A stretch of DNA of 64,000 bases from positions 124,001 to 188,000 of the forward strand of contig CAXXNZ010000031.1 of the NCBI GenBank assembly GCA_963676075.2. Direction: 5' to 3'. Both the position numbers and the translations under genes were made by a program. The stretch's first letter is position 1. Every line of letters starts with the position of its first letter. The notes under the pieces were generated by a model. That model saw only the letters and a program-made list of their open reading frames with translations. It was not told the DNA's origin and ran no database searches. Below are positions 24,322-32,475 of this stretch, piece after piece. The DNA is from JAHJQZ01 sp963676075. Its GTDB lineage: Bacteria; Pseudomonadota; Alphaproteobacteria; Rhizobiales; Devosiaceae.

Positions 24322-26277
24322 ATGTCCAATATCCTGCACGTCATTTACAAGACCCATCTCGACTTCGGCTTCACCAACCATGCCGAGGCGGTGCGGCGCC
24401 AATATCACGAGCACTTCATCCCGATGGCGCTCGACACGGGCGAGCACTTCCTGATGGAAGACCCGGTCCATCCGAAATTTGTCTGGACCACCGGCTCCTG
24501 GCTGATCTGGGATCATCTCGAAACCGAGAGCCCGGAGAAGGTTCGCCGCCTCGAACGCGCCATCGAGGCCGGTATCATCAGCTGGCATGCATTGCCGTTC
24601 ACCACGCACACCGAACTGATGTCGCCGGCGCTTGTCCGGGAGGCGCTCTCGATCTCGGCCGACCTCGACCGGCGCTTTGGCAAGCGCACCGTTGCCGCCA
24701 AGATGACCGATGTTCCCGGCCACACGATCGGCCTTGTGCCGCTGCTGGCGGAGGCGGGCGTTGAGTTCCTGCACATCGGCGTCAACTCGGCTTCGACACC
24801 CCCTGATGTGCCGCCGCTCTTTCGCTGGAAGGCGCCCGGCGGCGATGAAGTCGTCGTTGCCTATCACACCGATTACGGCTCAAGCCTGTTGCCCGAAGGC
24901 ATGGAAGAAGGGCTTGCCTTCGCACACACCATGGACAACCTCGGCCCGCAAAACGTTGGCCATGTCGTCGACAGCATACGCCAGTTCTCGGAAGAGTTTC
25001 CCGAGCACGAAATCCGTGCCTCGACCCTTGATGCGTTCGCACAGGCGCTGCGCCCGATCCGCGATACCTTACCGGTCGTCACCGATGAAATCGGCGATAC
25101 ATGGATTCACGGCATCGGCACGGCACCTCACCGCGTCTCCCGCTATCTCTCGGCGCGCCGTGCTTTTGATCGTTTTGCGGAGGATGGTGCGCTGACGCCG
25201 GCCCGCAAGGCCTTTGGGCGAAAGCTCATGGAGGTTGCCGAGCACACCTGGGGCATCGACATCAAGACCTATCTGCGCGACGAGACGGCCTGGGACCGCG
25301 ATGCCTTCGAGGCCCTTCGCGGCTCCGATCCGCGCTTCGCCTTTGCCGAGGCTGCCTGGCAGGAACAGGACACCATCGTCGACACGGCTCTGTCGCTGCT
25401 AGAGCCCGATGACCGCGCCGCTGCCATCGAGGACATGCCGCAGGTGCCGGATGTGCCCGATGCTGCACCTATCGAAAGCGATCGTACCTATCGGCTCGGG
25501 GATTACCTTTTGAGCTTCGATGCCGACACCGGTGCGCTTCGTCGCCTCATGCGTGACACGGATACCCTCATCGAGGCGTCGCCCGGTTCGGACGGCCTGT
25601 TCAGCTTCACCTACGAAACATACGATGCAGCCGATTACGACGCCTACATGGCCTCTTACCTGACGGTTTTTTACGACTGGGGCGTGCAAGACCACGGCAA
25701 GCCAGGTCTCAAGACGGCGAAAACCGCTCGCTCTGCCCGATTTGCCGGATCAGCTCCGCAGATTGGCACGACGTCCGACGGGGCACTCGTTGTGTCGATC
25801 GCCATGCCGGAAGACGCGCACAAGACATTCGGTGCACCGCAACGGGTTTACGTCCGCTACGCCATTTCTGCAGACGCACTCGAGATAAGCCTGTACCTGC
25901 CGGGCAAACCCGCCAATCGCATGCCGGAGGCCGGGTTCATGAGTTTTGCCGCGGACGCGGAACCTGAAACCTGGCGCATGCACAAGCTCGGAGAGGCGGT
26001 CTCGCCACTCTCGGTCATTGCCAACGGGAACCGGCAATTGCACGCCGTCGACGCTCTGTCCGGGCGCACAAAATCGGGGAAGAAATTTCGGCTCGAAACG
26101 CGCGATATGCCGTTGTTCTCGCCGGGCAATCAGCCCTTTTTGCCCTTTGTCCGCACCGAACCCGACATGACTCTTGGTGGCCGTTTCAACCTGTTCAACA
26201 ACAAGTGGGGCACCAATTTCTCGATGTGGTGCGACGGCGATTTTGTCTATCGCTTTGTTCTTCAGCTGGAAGACTGA
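24322..26277 (+). CDS. DUF5054/GH38-like protein, probable glycosidase
   Basis: A 651-residue cytoplasmic protein. The opening HVIYKTHLDFGFTNHAE carries the HxDxG-type motif (His12, Asp14) that binds the catalytic zinc in GH38 alpha-mannosidases. KMTDVPGHTIG sits where GH38 proteins carry a second acidic motif. The C-terminal half is beta-rich (DTGALRRLM, then FNLFNNKWGTNFSMW), as in the GH38 domain following the catalytic barrel. DUF5054 members are not well characterised. It is co-transcribed with the LacI regulator and divergent from the sugar importer, so it likely cleaves the imported glycoside. Specificity is unknown. Confidence 0.75.
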   Translation: MSNILHVIYKTHLDFGFTNHAEAVRRQYHEHFIPMALDTGEHFLMEDPVHPKFVWTTGSWLIWDHLETESPEKVRRLERAIEAGIISWHALPFTTHTELMSPALVREALSISADLDRRFGKRTVAAKMTDVPGHTIGLVPLLAEAGVEFLHIGVNSASTPPDVPPLFRWKAPGGDEVVVAYHTDYGSSLLPEGMEEGLAFAHTMDNLGPQNVGHVVDSIRQFSEEFPEHEIRASTLDAFAQALRPIRDTLPVVTDEIGDTWIHGIGTAPHRVSRYLSARRAFDRFAEDGALTPARKAFGRKLMEVAEHTWGIDIKTYLRDETAWDRDAFEALRGSDPRFAFAEAAWQEQDTIVDTALSLLEPDDRAAAIEDMPQVPDVPDAAPIESDRTYRLGDYLLSFDADTGALRRLMRDTDTLIEASPGSDGLFSFTYETYDAADYDAYMASYLTVFYDWGVQDHGKPGLKTAKTARSARFAGSAPQIGTTSDGALVVSIAMPEDAHKTFGAPQRVYVRYAISADALEISLYLPGKPANRMPEAGFMSFAADAEPETWRMHKLGEAVSPLSVIANGNRQLHAVDALSGRTKSGKKFRLETRDMPLFSPGNQPFLPFVRTEPDMTLGGRFNLFNNKWGTNFSMWCDGDFVYRFVLQLED

Positions 26278-26392
26278 GGCTCTGGCGGACAGATGCCGAA
26301 TGAACGCGGCGATGCATGCGTCCGGTTCTGGAGACCTTCGGGAAGATCAGAACCAGTTGTGGCGCATTCTAATGTTCGCGGGAGATCGGCGG

Positions 26393-27247
26393 TCAGCAAG
26401 CGGAGCGGGAACGCGAGGCGCGCGCCAATGACGGCGCTCCATCAGTGGTGACCTGATCCGGTCCGAGATCCATCAGGCGGCTGAATGCCAACCACTCCTG
26501 CGCATCGAACCCTTGGTCTTCATCCTTCAGGTTGAACGTCCACGCATCGACGATCTTGCCGGCCGCATGACACATGCCGATGAGGTCGTGGCCGGCCGTG
26601 TCCGCATCAAGGATCATCGGCCAATGAAGGTAGACGGTGCCGGCATCGGTTGGGCCGGCGAGCGCGCGTGTCAAAGTGTCGACAAGGGCAGACATGCCGC
26701 CCGCAGCAAAGGCGGCAGTCATCTCGTCGGTTGGGTCGATTCCGCGTGCAATATGCGGGACCGTTTCGCGCGCAGCCACCATCAGATCGAGGTCGAGACT
26801 CGATATGATGATCTTTCCAGCGTGAGGACCAACACTGTCGGCTATTTGCCGAAGCCCGGCTTCGCCGAGAACGGAAAGGGTGTCCTTGATGTCGAATTGC
26901 AGCAGAGCGTCGGGATGCGCTTCTCCCAGCGCGGACGACAACATTTCGGATGTGATCACCGGCGCTCCCGAGGTCCTGTAGCGGATTCCGACGAGATCAG
27001 CCGCCCCTATTTCGCCAATATGGCCTTCACCGGTGGTCTCGTTTTCCAGTCGATCATCATGCAGAACAGCGAAGCCGCCATCGCCGCGCATGCGAAGATC
27101 GAGCTCCATGCTGGCGCCAAGGGCGAAACCACTTTTCATGACGTTGAGATCGAAGACGGGATCGCCAACGCTTTTGCGCAGCTGATGCCATTTCAGGCGG
27201 GTGCGCTGTCCGCGACAATGGATTTCAAGGTCGGTGTCGGTGCTCAT
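26393..27247 (-). CDS. Glycerophosphodiester phosphodiesterase-like protein with an atypical N terminus
   Basis: A 284-residue soluble protein. It has MELDLRMRGDGGFAVLHDDRLENETTGEG, which matches the ExD...DG..V..HD..L.R.T.G.G stretch of GDPD enzymes, and a later FDIKDT in place of IEIK. The first catalytic motif (HRG, expected about 30 residues before ExD) is not clean: HCRG lies about 40 residues before, and WHQLR about 27. The enzyme may be altered or act on an unusual diester. The start was chosen at MSTDTDLEI. An upstream Met 22 codons earlier is possible. It converges with the DUF5054 gene. Confidence 0.7.
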   Translation of the reverse strand: MSTDTDLEIHCRGQRTRLKWHQLRKSVGDPVFDLNVMKSGFALGASMELDLRMRGDGGFAVLHDDRLENETTGEGHIGEIGAADLVGIRYRTSGAPVITSEMLSSALGEAHPDALLQFDIKDTLSVLGEAGLRQIADSVGPHAGKIIISSLDLDLMVAARETVPHIARGIDPTDEMTAAFAAGGMSALVDTLTRALAGPTDAGTVYLHWPMILDADTAGHDLIGMCHAAGKIVDAWTFNLKDEDQGFDAQEWLAFSRLMDLGPDQVTTDGAPSLARASRSRSAC

Positions 27248-27442
27248 CTGTGTGCCCAATCGAACTTGGTCGGCAAGGGGCCGTGACGCAGTGCCATGCG
27301 CGTTGCCGGCCATATCGTATCGCCGATAGTGAATGGACTTCCTGACCGATCAAGTCGAAGCATTTATGAAGGGCAATCCCCAGCACGGCCGAAAACTCAA
27401 GCGCATCCAAGTTCACCTGGAAATCGTCCGGCAGGGAAGAGG

Positions 27443-28411
27443 CTAGGTCCACCGTTTCTTTCCGGTCGTGACAAGCCGCATCGTTTCCACAGGGGTTTCC
27501 TGGAAGGTCTGGGCATATTGGGCAGCAAAGCGCCCCAAGTGAAAGAAGCCGCAGGCCATCGCGACCTGTGCCACGCTTTTCTGAATGTTTTCAGGCGCGA
27601 GGAGCATGCGCCGTGCGCGGTCGAGGCGCCGCTGACGCAACCAGCTTCTGGGGCTCTCTCCAGTGACCTGAACAAAGGCCGCTCTGAGTACATGGTCCGG
27701 CACCCCCAGAGCCTCCGCCAGCTCGGCAACGCCGAGATTGGCATCGAGCCGGTCGTCGGCAAGGGCTTTAGCGCGCCTGAACAGCGCGTAGGCGTAAGAA
27801 CTGCGCAGATTCGTCGGCGTGGCCTGGGCCACCAGAAACCCGCAAATTTCATTCACTTTCTCGATGAGCAGCGGTGACAAAACCTGCTCCATGTCTCCCG
27901 GGCTTTGACGCAGGTTGTCGGGAGCGGTCGTCAGCAGTGAGCCCAGCCATGAGGACAGGTTGGCGCTTCCGGGATAATTCGAGATTCCGGCGATCGGCTC
28001 GATCTTGCGGCGGTCGAACTCATGAATGTCGGCTTCATCCACGGTGACATAGAAGGAACTGGACATTGCCTCGCCTTGCACGTCGATTTCGCTTCCACCG
28101 ACATGAAGGAACAACTCACCGTCCAGACGCTCGCCGTTAATGCGGCCAGTGTCGTTCGGGGGCGGAACCACCAGGACGATCTTGCCTTTCGGCGGCGCGG
28201 TCGTTTGCGCCGTGGCAACGTTCATTTTTTCTTCGCCGAGCTTGACCCGGCCCAGGTCCAGTTGGGTCAGCGATCCCTGGAATCGGCCGCGACTGAGCTG
28301 AGTGTAACGCTGCTCCCATCCCGACAGGGCCGTCTCCTGGGTCGAGGCGTCAAGATGGCTGGAGACGGAGAATTCGGGCGACGAGTGTCCCACACGTTTA
28401 CCGGAGATCAT
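27443..28411 (-). CDS. AraC-family regulator, probable activator of the aau operon
   Basis: A 322-residue protein. An N-terminal sensing region of about 200 residues is followed by a C-terminal AraC DNA-binding domain: first helix-turn-helix LGVAELAEALGVPDHVLRAAFVQVTGESP, then the second around VAQVAMACGFFHLGRFAAQYAQTF. Its start lies 133 bases from the aauB start on the other strand. Two exact copies of AAGTAGGCAA lie between them, the tandem arrangement expected for an AraC activator. A role in sensing aromatic amines or aldehydes is inferred from position. Confidence 0.88.
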   Translation of the reverse strand: MISGKRVGHSSPEFSVSSHLDASTQETALSGWEQRYTQLSRGRFQGSLTQLDLGRVKLGEEKMNVATAQTTAPPKGKIVLVVPPPNDTGRINGERLDGELFLHVGGSEIDVQGEAMSSSFYVTVDEADIHEFDRRKIEPIAGISNYPGSANLSSWLGSLLTTAPDNLRQSPGDMEQVLSPLLIEKVNEICGFLVAQATPTNLRSSYAYALFRRAKALADDRLDANLGVAELAEALGVPDHVLRAAFVQVTGESPRSWLRQRRLDRARRMLLAPENIQKSVAQVAMACGFFHLGRFAAQYAQTFQETPVETMRLVTTGKKRWT

Positions 28412-28431
28412 GATGCCTCTACTCGATTACG

Positions 28432-28469
28432 AAGTAGGCAATATCATCACATGCACAACAAGTAGGCAA
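28432..28469 (+). promoter_or_regulatory. Tandem 10-bp direct repeat, candidate AraC-type activator site
   Basis: AAGTAGGCAA occurs at 28432-28441 and at 28460-28469, with 28 bases from start to start. It lies between the divergent AraC-family gene and aauB. Two same-orientation half-sites upstream of a target promoter are the usual arrangement for AraC activators. Confidence 0.5.
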
Positions 28470-28544
28470 ACATTTTTCGGAAAGTGGATTTCGGTACTCC
28501 AGAAGCGGTGATGGTATCGCGCCTCCTCGTTCATGGAGATCTCG

Positions 28545-29723
28545 ATGGCCAGACATTTCGCAGTCCAACTGGGCTTTGTAAGTTTGATGTGTGGAGCGCT
28601 TGGTGCGAGCCAGGTACTCGCGCAGAGCGACACCGCTGAGAACGAACCTTTCGTTCCCGAAAGCCCGGGAAAGATCGAAACGATCGCGCCGGGCCCGTAT
28701 GTTTACGTCAACAACCAGAACTGGGGAGGCGGCGCGAGCGCCGTTTACATCTACGACGCGGCCGACCTGACCCTCAGGGGCAGCGTGTCAGGTGGCATGC
28801 AGAGCCACTTCACGGTCTCTGAAGACAACGCGACCATCTACATGGTTTCGGGCTTCTATCCCCGCGCCATCGCTGGCGAGGGCGAACACGTCCTGCAGAT
28901 ATTCGACGTTGCGACCAACACCCTGACCAAGGAAATCGTGCTGCCATACAAGGCGGCCCGCTACACCGACGACCGCGCGCTCTTGCAACTGAGCGCCGAC
29001 GAAAAGCTGATCTATGTGCAGAACGCCACGCCGGCGACATCGGTGAGCGTCGTCAATCTTGAGGCGGGCGAAACGATCCAGGAAGTGCCGACGCCTGGTT
29101 GCTTCGGCATCTATCCGGCCCTTTCCGGCTACAGCTTCTCGACCATTTGCGGCAACGGCACGTTCATGACCTTCGATCTGGGCGATGACGGCACGACCTT
29201 CGAAAGCGTCAGGAGCGAGAAGATCTTCGACGTCGACGAAGACCCCATCTACCTGGCGAGCGACCGGGTCGAGGGCGACCTGATGTTCGTTTCCTACAAT
29301 GCCAACCTCTATCGGCTTTCCGACGCCGACGGGGTGATCAAGAAACTCAGCGTCACACCCATCGCCGACGATATCGAGGGCAATTGGGGCACGAGCGGTT
29401 ACAGCGTCCTGTCCTACAACGATGCCCATGGCGTGTTGTTCGTGTCGATGGCGCCCGACCATCACGATGGCAGCCACTATCACGACGCTCAGGAGGTCTG
29501 GGCCTACGACGTTGCAGCCGACAAGCTGCTCTATCGCTCCCCCGTCGATGGTCTCGCCGGCATCTACGTCACGGACGATGACGCGCCGAGCCTTTACGGC
29601 ATCAGCATCGGCGAAAGCAAGGTCTTCCGCTACGCACTCGATCCGGAGGCGAAGTTCGCCGCCAAGAAGGTCGCAGAGCATGACGATTTCGGTTTCGCCA
29701 CCACGCTCGCAGGTTCGCTATGA
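28545..29723 (+). CDS. aauB: Aromatic amine dehydrogenase heavy (beta-propeller) subunit
   Basis: A 392-residue exported protein. The signal peptide ends near GASQVLA. The rest is built of repeated beta-propeller blades (VYIYDAADLTLRGSV, LQIFDVATNTL, VWAYDVAADKLLYRSP) as in the seven-bladed heavy subunit of TTQ amine dehydrogenases. In the periplasm it clamps the catalytic small subunit. The second ATG was chosen because GGAGAT lies 4 bases before it. The small subunit's residues point to the aromatic-amine type rather than methylamine dehydrogenase. aauB overlaps aauE by 4 bases. Confidence 0.85.
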   Translation: MARHFAVQLGFVSLMCGALGASQVLAQSDTAENEPFVPESPGKIETIAPGPYVYVNNQNWGGGASAVYIYDAADLTLRGSVSGGMQSHFTVSEDNATIYMVSGFYPRAIAGEGEHVLQIFDVATNTLTKEIVLPYKAARYTDDRALLQLSADEKLIYVQNATPATSVSVVNLEAGETIQEVPTPGCFGIYPALSGYSFSTICGNGTFMTFDLGDDGTTFESVRSEKIFDVDEDPIYLASDRVEGDLMFVSYNANLYRLSDADGVIKKLSVTPIADDIEGNWGTSGYSVLSYNDAHGVLFVSMAPDHHDGSHYHDAQEVWAYDVAADKLLYRSPVDGLAGIYVTDDDAPSLYGISIGESKVFRYALDPEAKFAAKKVAEHDDFGFATTLAGSL

Positions 29724-30253
29724 CCGAGAGCTCCTTCCTGTCCATGCTTTCGGCGACGGCGACTGTTTTCATTGCGCTGATCTTCGTCAGGGCGGCCTGG
29801 CACAAGCTGAGCGAGTTCACTGAGTTCACCGGTTTTGTGGCCGACTACAAGGTTCTTCCCGAAAGGCTCGTGCAACCGGCATCTATGGCGATCGTTGCTG
29901 CCGAGGTGCTCGTGGTCGCTCTGCAATTTGTCCCCGGTGGAAACGTGTTCGGGCTCGCCCTCGCTGCAGCGATGCTGTCGCTCTACGCGGCTGTGATGGC
30001 CCTCAACATCCGGCGCGGCCGCACCTTCATCGAGTGCGGCTGCGGAGGGGCGGTCCAGCCCCTGGCGTGGTCGCTGGTGGTGCGCAATGCGGTCCTGGTT
30101 CTGGTGGCGCTGAGCGCCATCTTCACCGGCCAGTACGCTCTCGATGCGGCAGGCGCCATCACCTCGATCATCTCCGGTGTCGCCGTCTGGGCCGTCTTCC
30201 TGCTCGCCGAGCAGATCATCGCCAACTCGTCCATCGCGCGTGCAACGCGCTGA
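29720..30253 (+). CDS. aauE: MauE/AauE membrane protein for small-subunit maturation
   Basis: A 177-residue inner-membrane protein with about four helices. It carries FIECGCGG (Cys106, Cys108), a conserved feature of MauE/DoxX-like proteins. MauE and MauD are needed to fold the small subunit with its six disulfides in the periplasm. MauE may pass reducing or oxidising equivalents across the membrane. It is translationally coupled to aauB. Confidence 0.85.
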   Translation: MTESSFLSMLSATATVFIALIFVRAAWHKLSEFTEFTGFVADYKVLPERLVQPASMAIVAAEVLVVALQFVPGGNVFGLALAAAMLSLYAAVMALNIRRGRTFIECGCGGAVQPLAWSLVVRNAVLVLVALSAIFTGQYALDAAGAITSIISGVAVWAVFLLAEQIIANSSIARATR

Positions 30254-30278
30254 TCGCTAGAGCCAAGGAGCCTATCGA

Positions 30279-30878
30279 ATGAATCTCGTCATTTTCGCGC
30301 TGGTCGTTCTGTTCGGATTGATCATCGCCCTCACCATCGGTCTCCTCGCTCTCGGGCGTCAGATCGGCATCCTGTTCGAGCGCATCTCGCCCATGGGTGC
30401 TCTGGTCAACGATTCCGGTCCGGAGGTCGGCCAGCAAACGCCGCTGTTCAACCTTGAAAGCCTGAATGGTGGCAACGTGGCGCTCGGGCCGAAGCCTGGT
30501 CGTTCCACCCTGGTCTTCTTCCTGTCTCCCACCTGTCCGGTGTGCAAGAAGCTCCTGCCCATCGTGGATTCGATCCGCAAGGCGGAGGGGCGCTGGCTTG
30601 ATGTCGTTCTGGCGAGCGACGGCGAGAAGCAGCAGCACGAGCGGTTCATCCAGACCGCCAAGCTCTCGGATTATCCCTATGTCGTTTCGACCGAGCTCGG
30701 CCTCGCCTACCGCGTGGCGCGTCTGCCCTATGCCGTTCTTCTGGACGAGCACGGCATCATCCGGGCGAAGGGCCTCATCAACAACCGCGAGCAGTTCGAC
30801 AGCCTGTTCAACGCCTATGAGATGAAGGTCGGCTCCATCCAGTCATTCCTCGATCAGCAGCCTGCGGTGTCGCACTGA
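30279..30878 (+). CDS. aauD: MauD/AauD thioredoxin-like disulfide protein
   Basis: A 199-residue protein with an N-terminal membrane anchor (about residues 2-25) and a periplasmic thioredoxin-like domain. The redox motif CPVC is at Cys86 and Cys89. The order MauB-E-D-A is the conserved core of TTQ amine-dehydrogenase operons. MauD is required for correct disulfide formation in the small subunit. AAGGAG precedes the ATG. Confidence 0.86.
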   Translation: MNLVIFALVVLFGLIIALTIGLLALGRQIGILFERISPMGALVNDSGPEVGQQTPLFNLESLNGGNVALGPKPGRSTLVFFLSPTCPVCKKLLPIVDSIRKAEGRWLDVVLASDGEKQQHERFIQTAKLSDYPYVVSTELGLAYRVARLPYAVLLDEHGIIRAKGLINNREQFDSLFNAYEMKVGSIQSFLDQQPAVSH

Positions 30879-30950
30879 GCCCGTCCGGGCCTCGGCGCCC
30901 GGTTCGGTTTGCTGCGACACGCCCAACACTTCCCAACACACGGAGAGCCG

Positions 30951-31493
30951 ATGATGGCCAGACTTATCGACAACTTCATGGAATGGATGGACGCCAAGAC
31001 CGAGGCCAGATCCCGCCGGATCGCCAGCATATCCGGTCGGCGGAGCTTCCTGCACAAGGCGGCCGCCGCCCTGGTCGGGGGCGCGGTCCTGCCCATGCTT
31101 CCCTATGACAACTCCAACGGCGTCGCCTATGCCCGCGCCTATGGTGAGCCCGACGACATTCCGCTCGATTGCGACTACTGGCGCTATTGCTCGCTGCATG
31201 GTGGGCTGTGCGCCGAATGTGGCGGTTCGATCTCCCAGTGTCCTCCGGGATCGACTCCGTCCAAGGTTGCCTGGGTCGGCACCTGCCGCAACCCGAACGA
31301 CGGCAAAGACTATCTCGTCTCCTACAACGACTGTTGCGGCAAGGGCGGAAGTTGCGGCGGCGGGTGTTCGCGCCAGGAAGGCGACCGTCCCGGTTACCGC
31401 TACGGCCTGGCCAGTGAATCCAGCTGGTGCATCGCCAATATGGACCAGGGAATCCACTGCACTCTCGCCGTGCTCGTGGGTATCGCAGAATGA
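30951..31493 (+). CDS. aauA: Aromatic amine dehydrogenase small (TTQ) subunit
   Basis: A 180-residue precursor with a twin-arginine leader (GRRSFLHKA, about residues 29-37). All catalytic features are present. The two tryptophans that cross-link into tryptophan tryptophylquinone are Trp108 (AWVGTC) and Trp159 (SSWC), 51 residues apart as in known enzymes. The catalytic base is Asp127 (NDCC) and the active-site Thr is Thr171 (HCT). Twelve Cys in the mature part fit six disulfides. The segments PPGSTPS, NP.DGKDYL and VLVG resemble the Alcaligenes aromatic amine dehydrogenase more than methylamine dehydrogenase. The enzyme oxidises primary amines to aldehyde and ammonia in the periplasm. Confidence 0.9.
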   Translation: MMARLIDNFMEWMDAKTEARSRRIASISGRRSFLHKAAAALVGGAVLPMLPYDNSNGVAYARAYGEPDDIPLDCDYWRYCSLHGGLCAECGGSISQCPPGSTPSKVAWVGTCRNPNDGKDYLVSYNDCCGKGGSCGGGCSRQEGDRPGYRYGLASESSWCIANMDQGIHCTLAVLVGIAE

Positions 31494-31930
31494 GGCGAGT
31501 GGTCATCGCATCGATGTTGGCGCTGTTTTCAGCGCCAACACTCTCAGACGAACTCGGCGAGCAGCTGTTTGTCGACAATTGCAGTGCCTGCCATCAGCTC
31601 GAAGGTGTGGGGCAGCCCGGAGTCGCGCCGCCTCTGGCCGATCCTCAATTGTGGGCAGGTCTCGGCGACAATGCCCAGCATTATATCTCCGGCGTTCTGA
31701 TGGGCGGGATGTACGGCACCATTGAAGCCAAAGGCGAGATCTACGAGGGACTTGCCATGCCGCCTCAGGACTGGATGTCCGATGAGGAAATGGTCGCCGT
31801 TGCCGACTACGTGCTCAACGCCCTCAATGATCAGGAGATCGAAGTCGCGGCCGATACATTTGCAAAGGCGCGGCAGAACAGAATCTCCCACGGCGAACTG
31901 CGGGCACTGCGCAAGGAAGCGATAGAATGA
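31490..31930 (+). CDS. Periplasmic monohaem c-type cytochrome, probable electron carrier of the amine dehydrogenase
   Basis: A 146-residue exported protein with a short signal peptide (about 1-19). The haem motif CSACH is at residues 31-35, and a likely axial Met lies in LAMPPQDWM. The Alcaligenes aau cluster likewise has a monohaem cytochrome gene after aauA. It overlaps aauA by 4 bases (ATGA). It may accept electrons from TTQ directly or through an azurin or amicyanin encoded elsewhere. Confidence 0.87.
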   Translation: MRRVVIASMLALFSAPTLSDELGEQLFVDNCSACHQLEGVGQPGVAPPLADPQLWAGLGDNAQHYISGVLMGGMYGTIEAKGEIYEGLAMPPQDWMSDEEMVAVADYVLNALNDQEIEVAADTFAKARQNRISHGELRALRKEAIE

Positions 31931-32367
31931 GGTTTTTGGTTTTTCTTCTCGCGCTCGTATTCGTGACTGCCGCCCAGGCAAATGACAGAACCGCCGAGAC
32001 AAACTATGTCCTTCGCTGCGTTGGATGCCACGACACTGACGGAACAGGCTTGCCCGCAGCGGGGATACCGAATTTCGTCGACGAGGTGGGTGTGTTCGCC
32101 GGCCTGCATGAAGGGCGCGCCTATCTCCTGCATGTTCCCGGCGTCATCGGATCGAGCCTTTCGGATTCGGAAACCGCAGATGTTCTCAACTACATCATGA
32201 CAAAATGGGCCGGCCCGTCGCTGCCGTCCGACTACGTGCCGTTTACCTCGGAAGAGGTGCAAACACTCAAAACCGAAGGCGTCGGCAATCCGGTGAAGTA
32301 CCGCCGCGTGGTCGCCGCCAAACTGGCACAAAGTGGCATTGAGGTCCCCGACTATCCCTGGCCGTAG
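31927..32367 (+). CDS. Second periplasmic monohaem cytochrome without an obvious Met ligand
   Basis: A 146-residue exported protein with signal peptide about 1-18 and haem motif CVGCHD at residues 31-36. The only Met after the signal region is in YIMTKW, not the usual MP site. The expected position reads LHVPGVIG, so the sixth ligand may be His or absent. It is coupled to the previous cytochrome by ATGA. Open coordination would allow peroxide, oxygen or substrate chemistry, which matters because no mauG is present. It could also simply be an electron carrier. Confidence 0.8.
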   Translation: MRFLVFLLALVFVTAAQANDRTAETNYVLRCVGCHDTDGTGLPAAGIPNFVDEVGVFAGLHEGRAYLLHVPGVIGSSLSDSETADVLNYIMTKWAGPSLPSDYVPFTSEEVQTLKTEGVGNPVKYRRVVAAKLAQSGIEVPDYPWP

Positions 32368-32475
32368 GCAAATGGCTTCGCCCCGTGCTGCCGGTTCGAC
32401 CCATGGCGGAAGAACCACGATTGCGGGCGCAAGCAGAGCAGGGGGTGGGCGCGGAGAGCAACGGCTTTGATCCCC

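Noticed and set aside
27225..27452. Small 75-codon minus-strand frame before the GDPD gene
   Set aside because: It overlaps the GDPD 5' end, has no ribosome site and resembles no family.
30951..31493. Methylamine dehydrogenase small subunit (mauA) as the assignment
   Set aside because: Catalytic spacing is common to both types, but PPGSTPS, GKDYL, DCCGK and the C-terminal segment match the aromatic type better, and mauF and mauG are absent.
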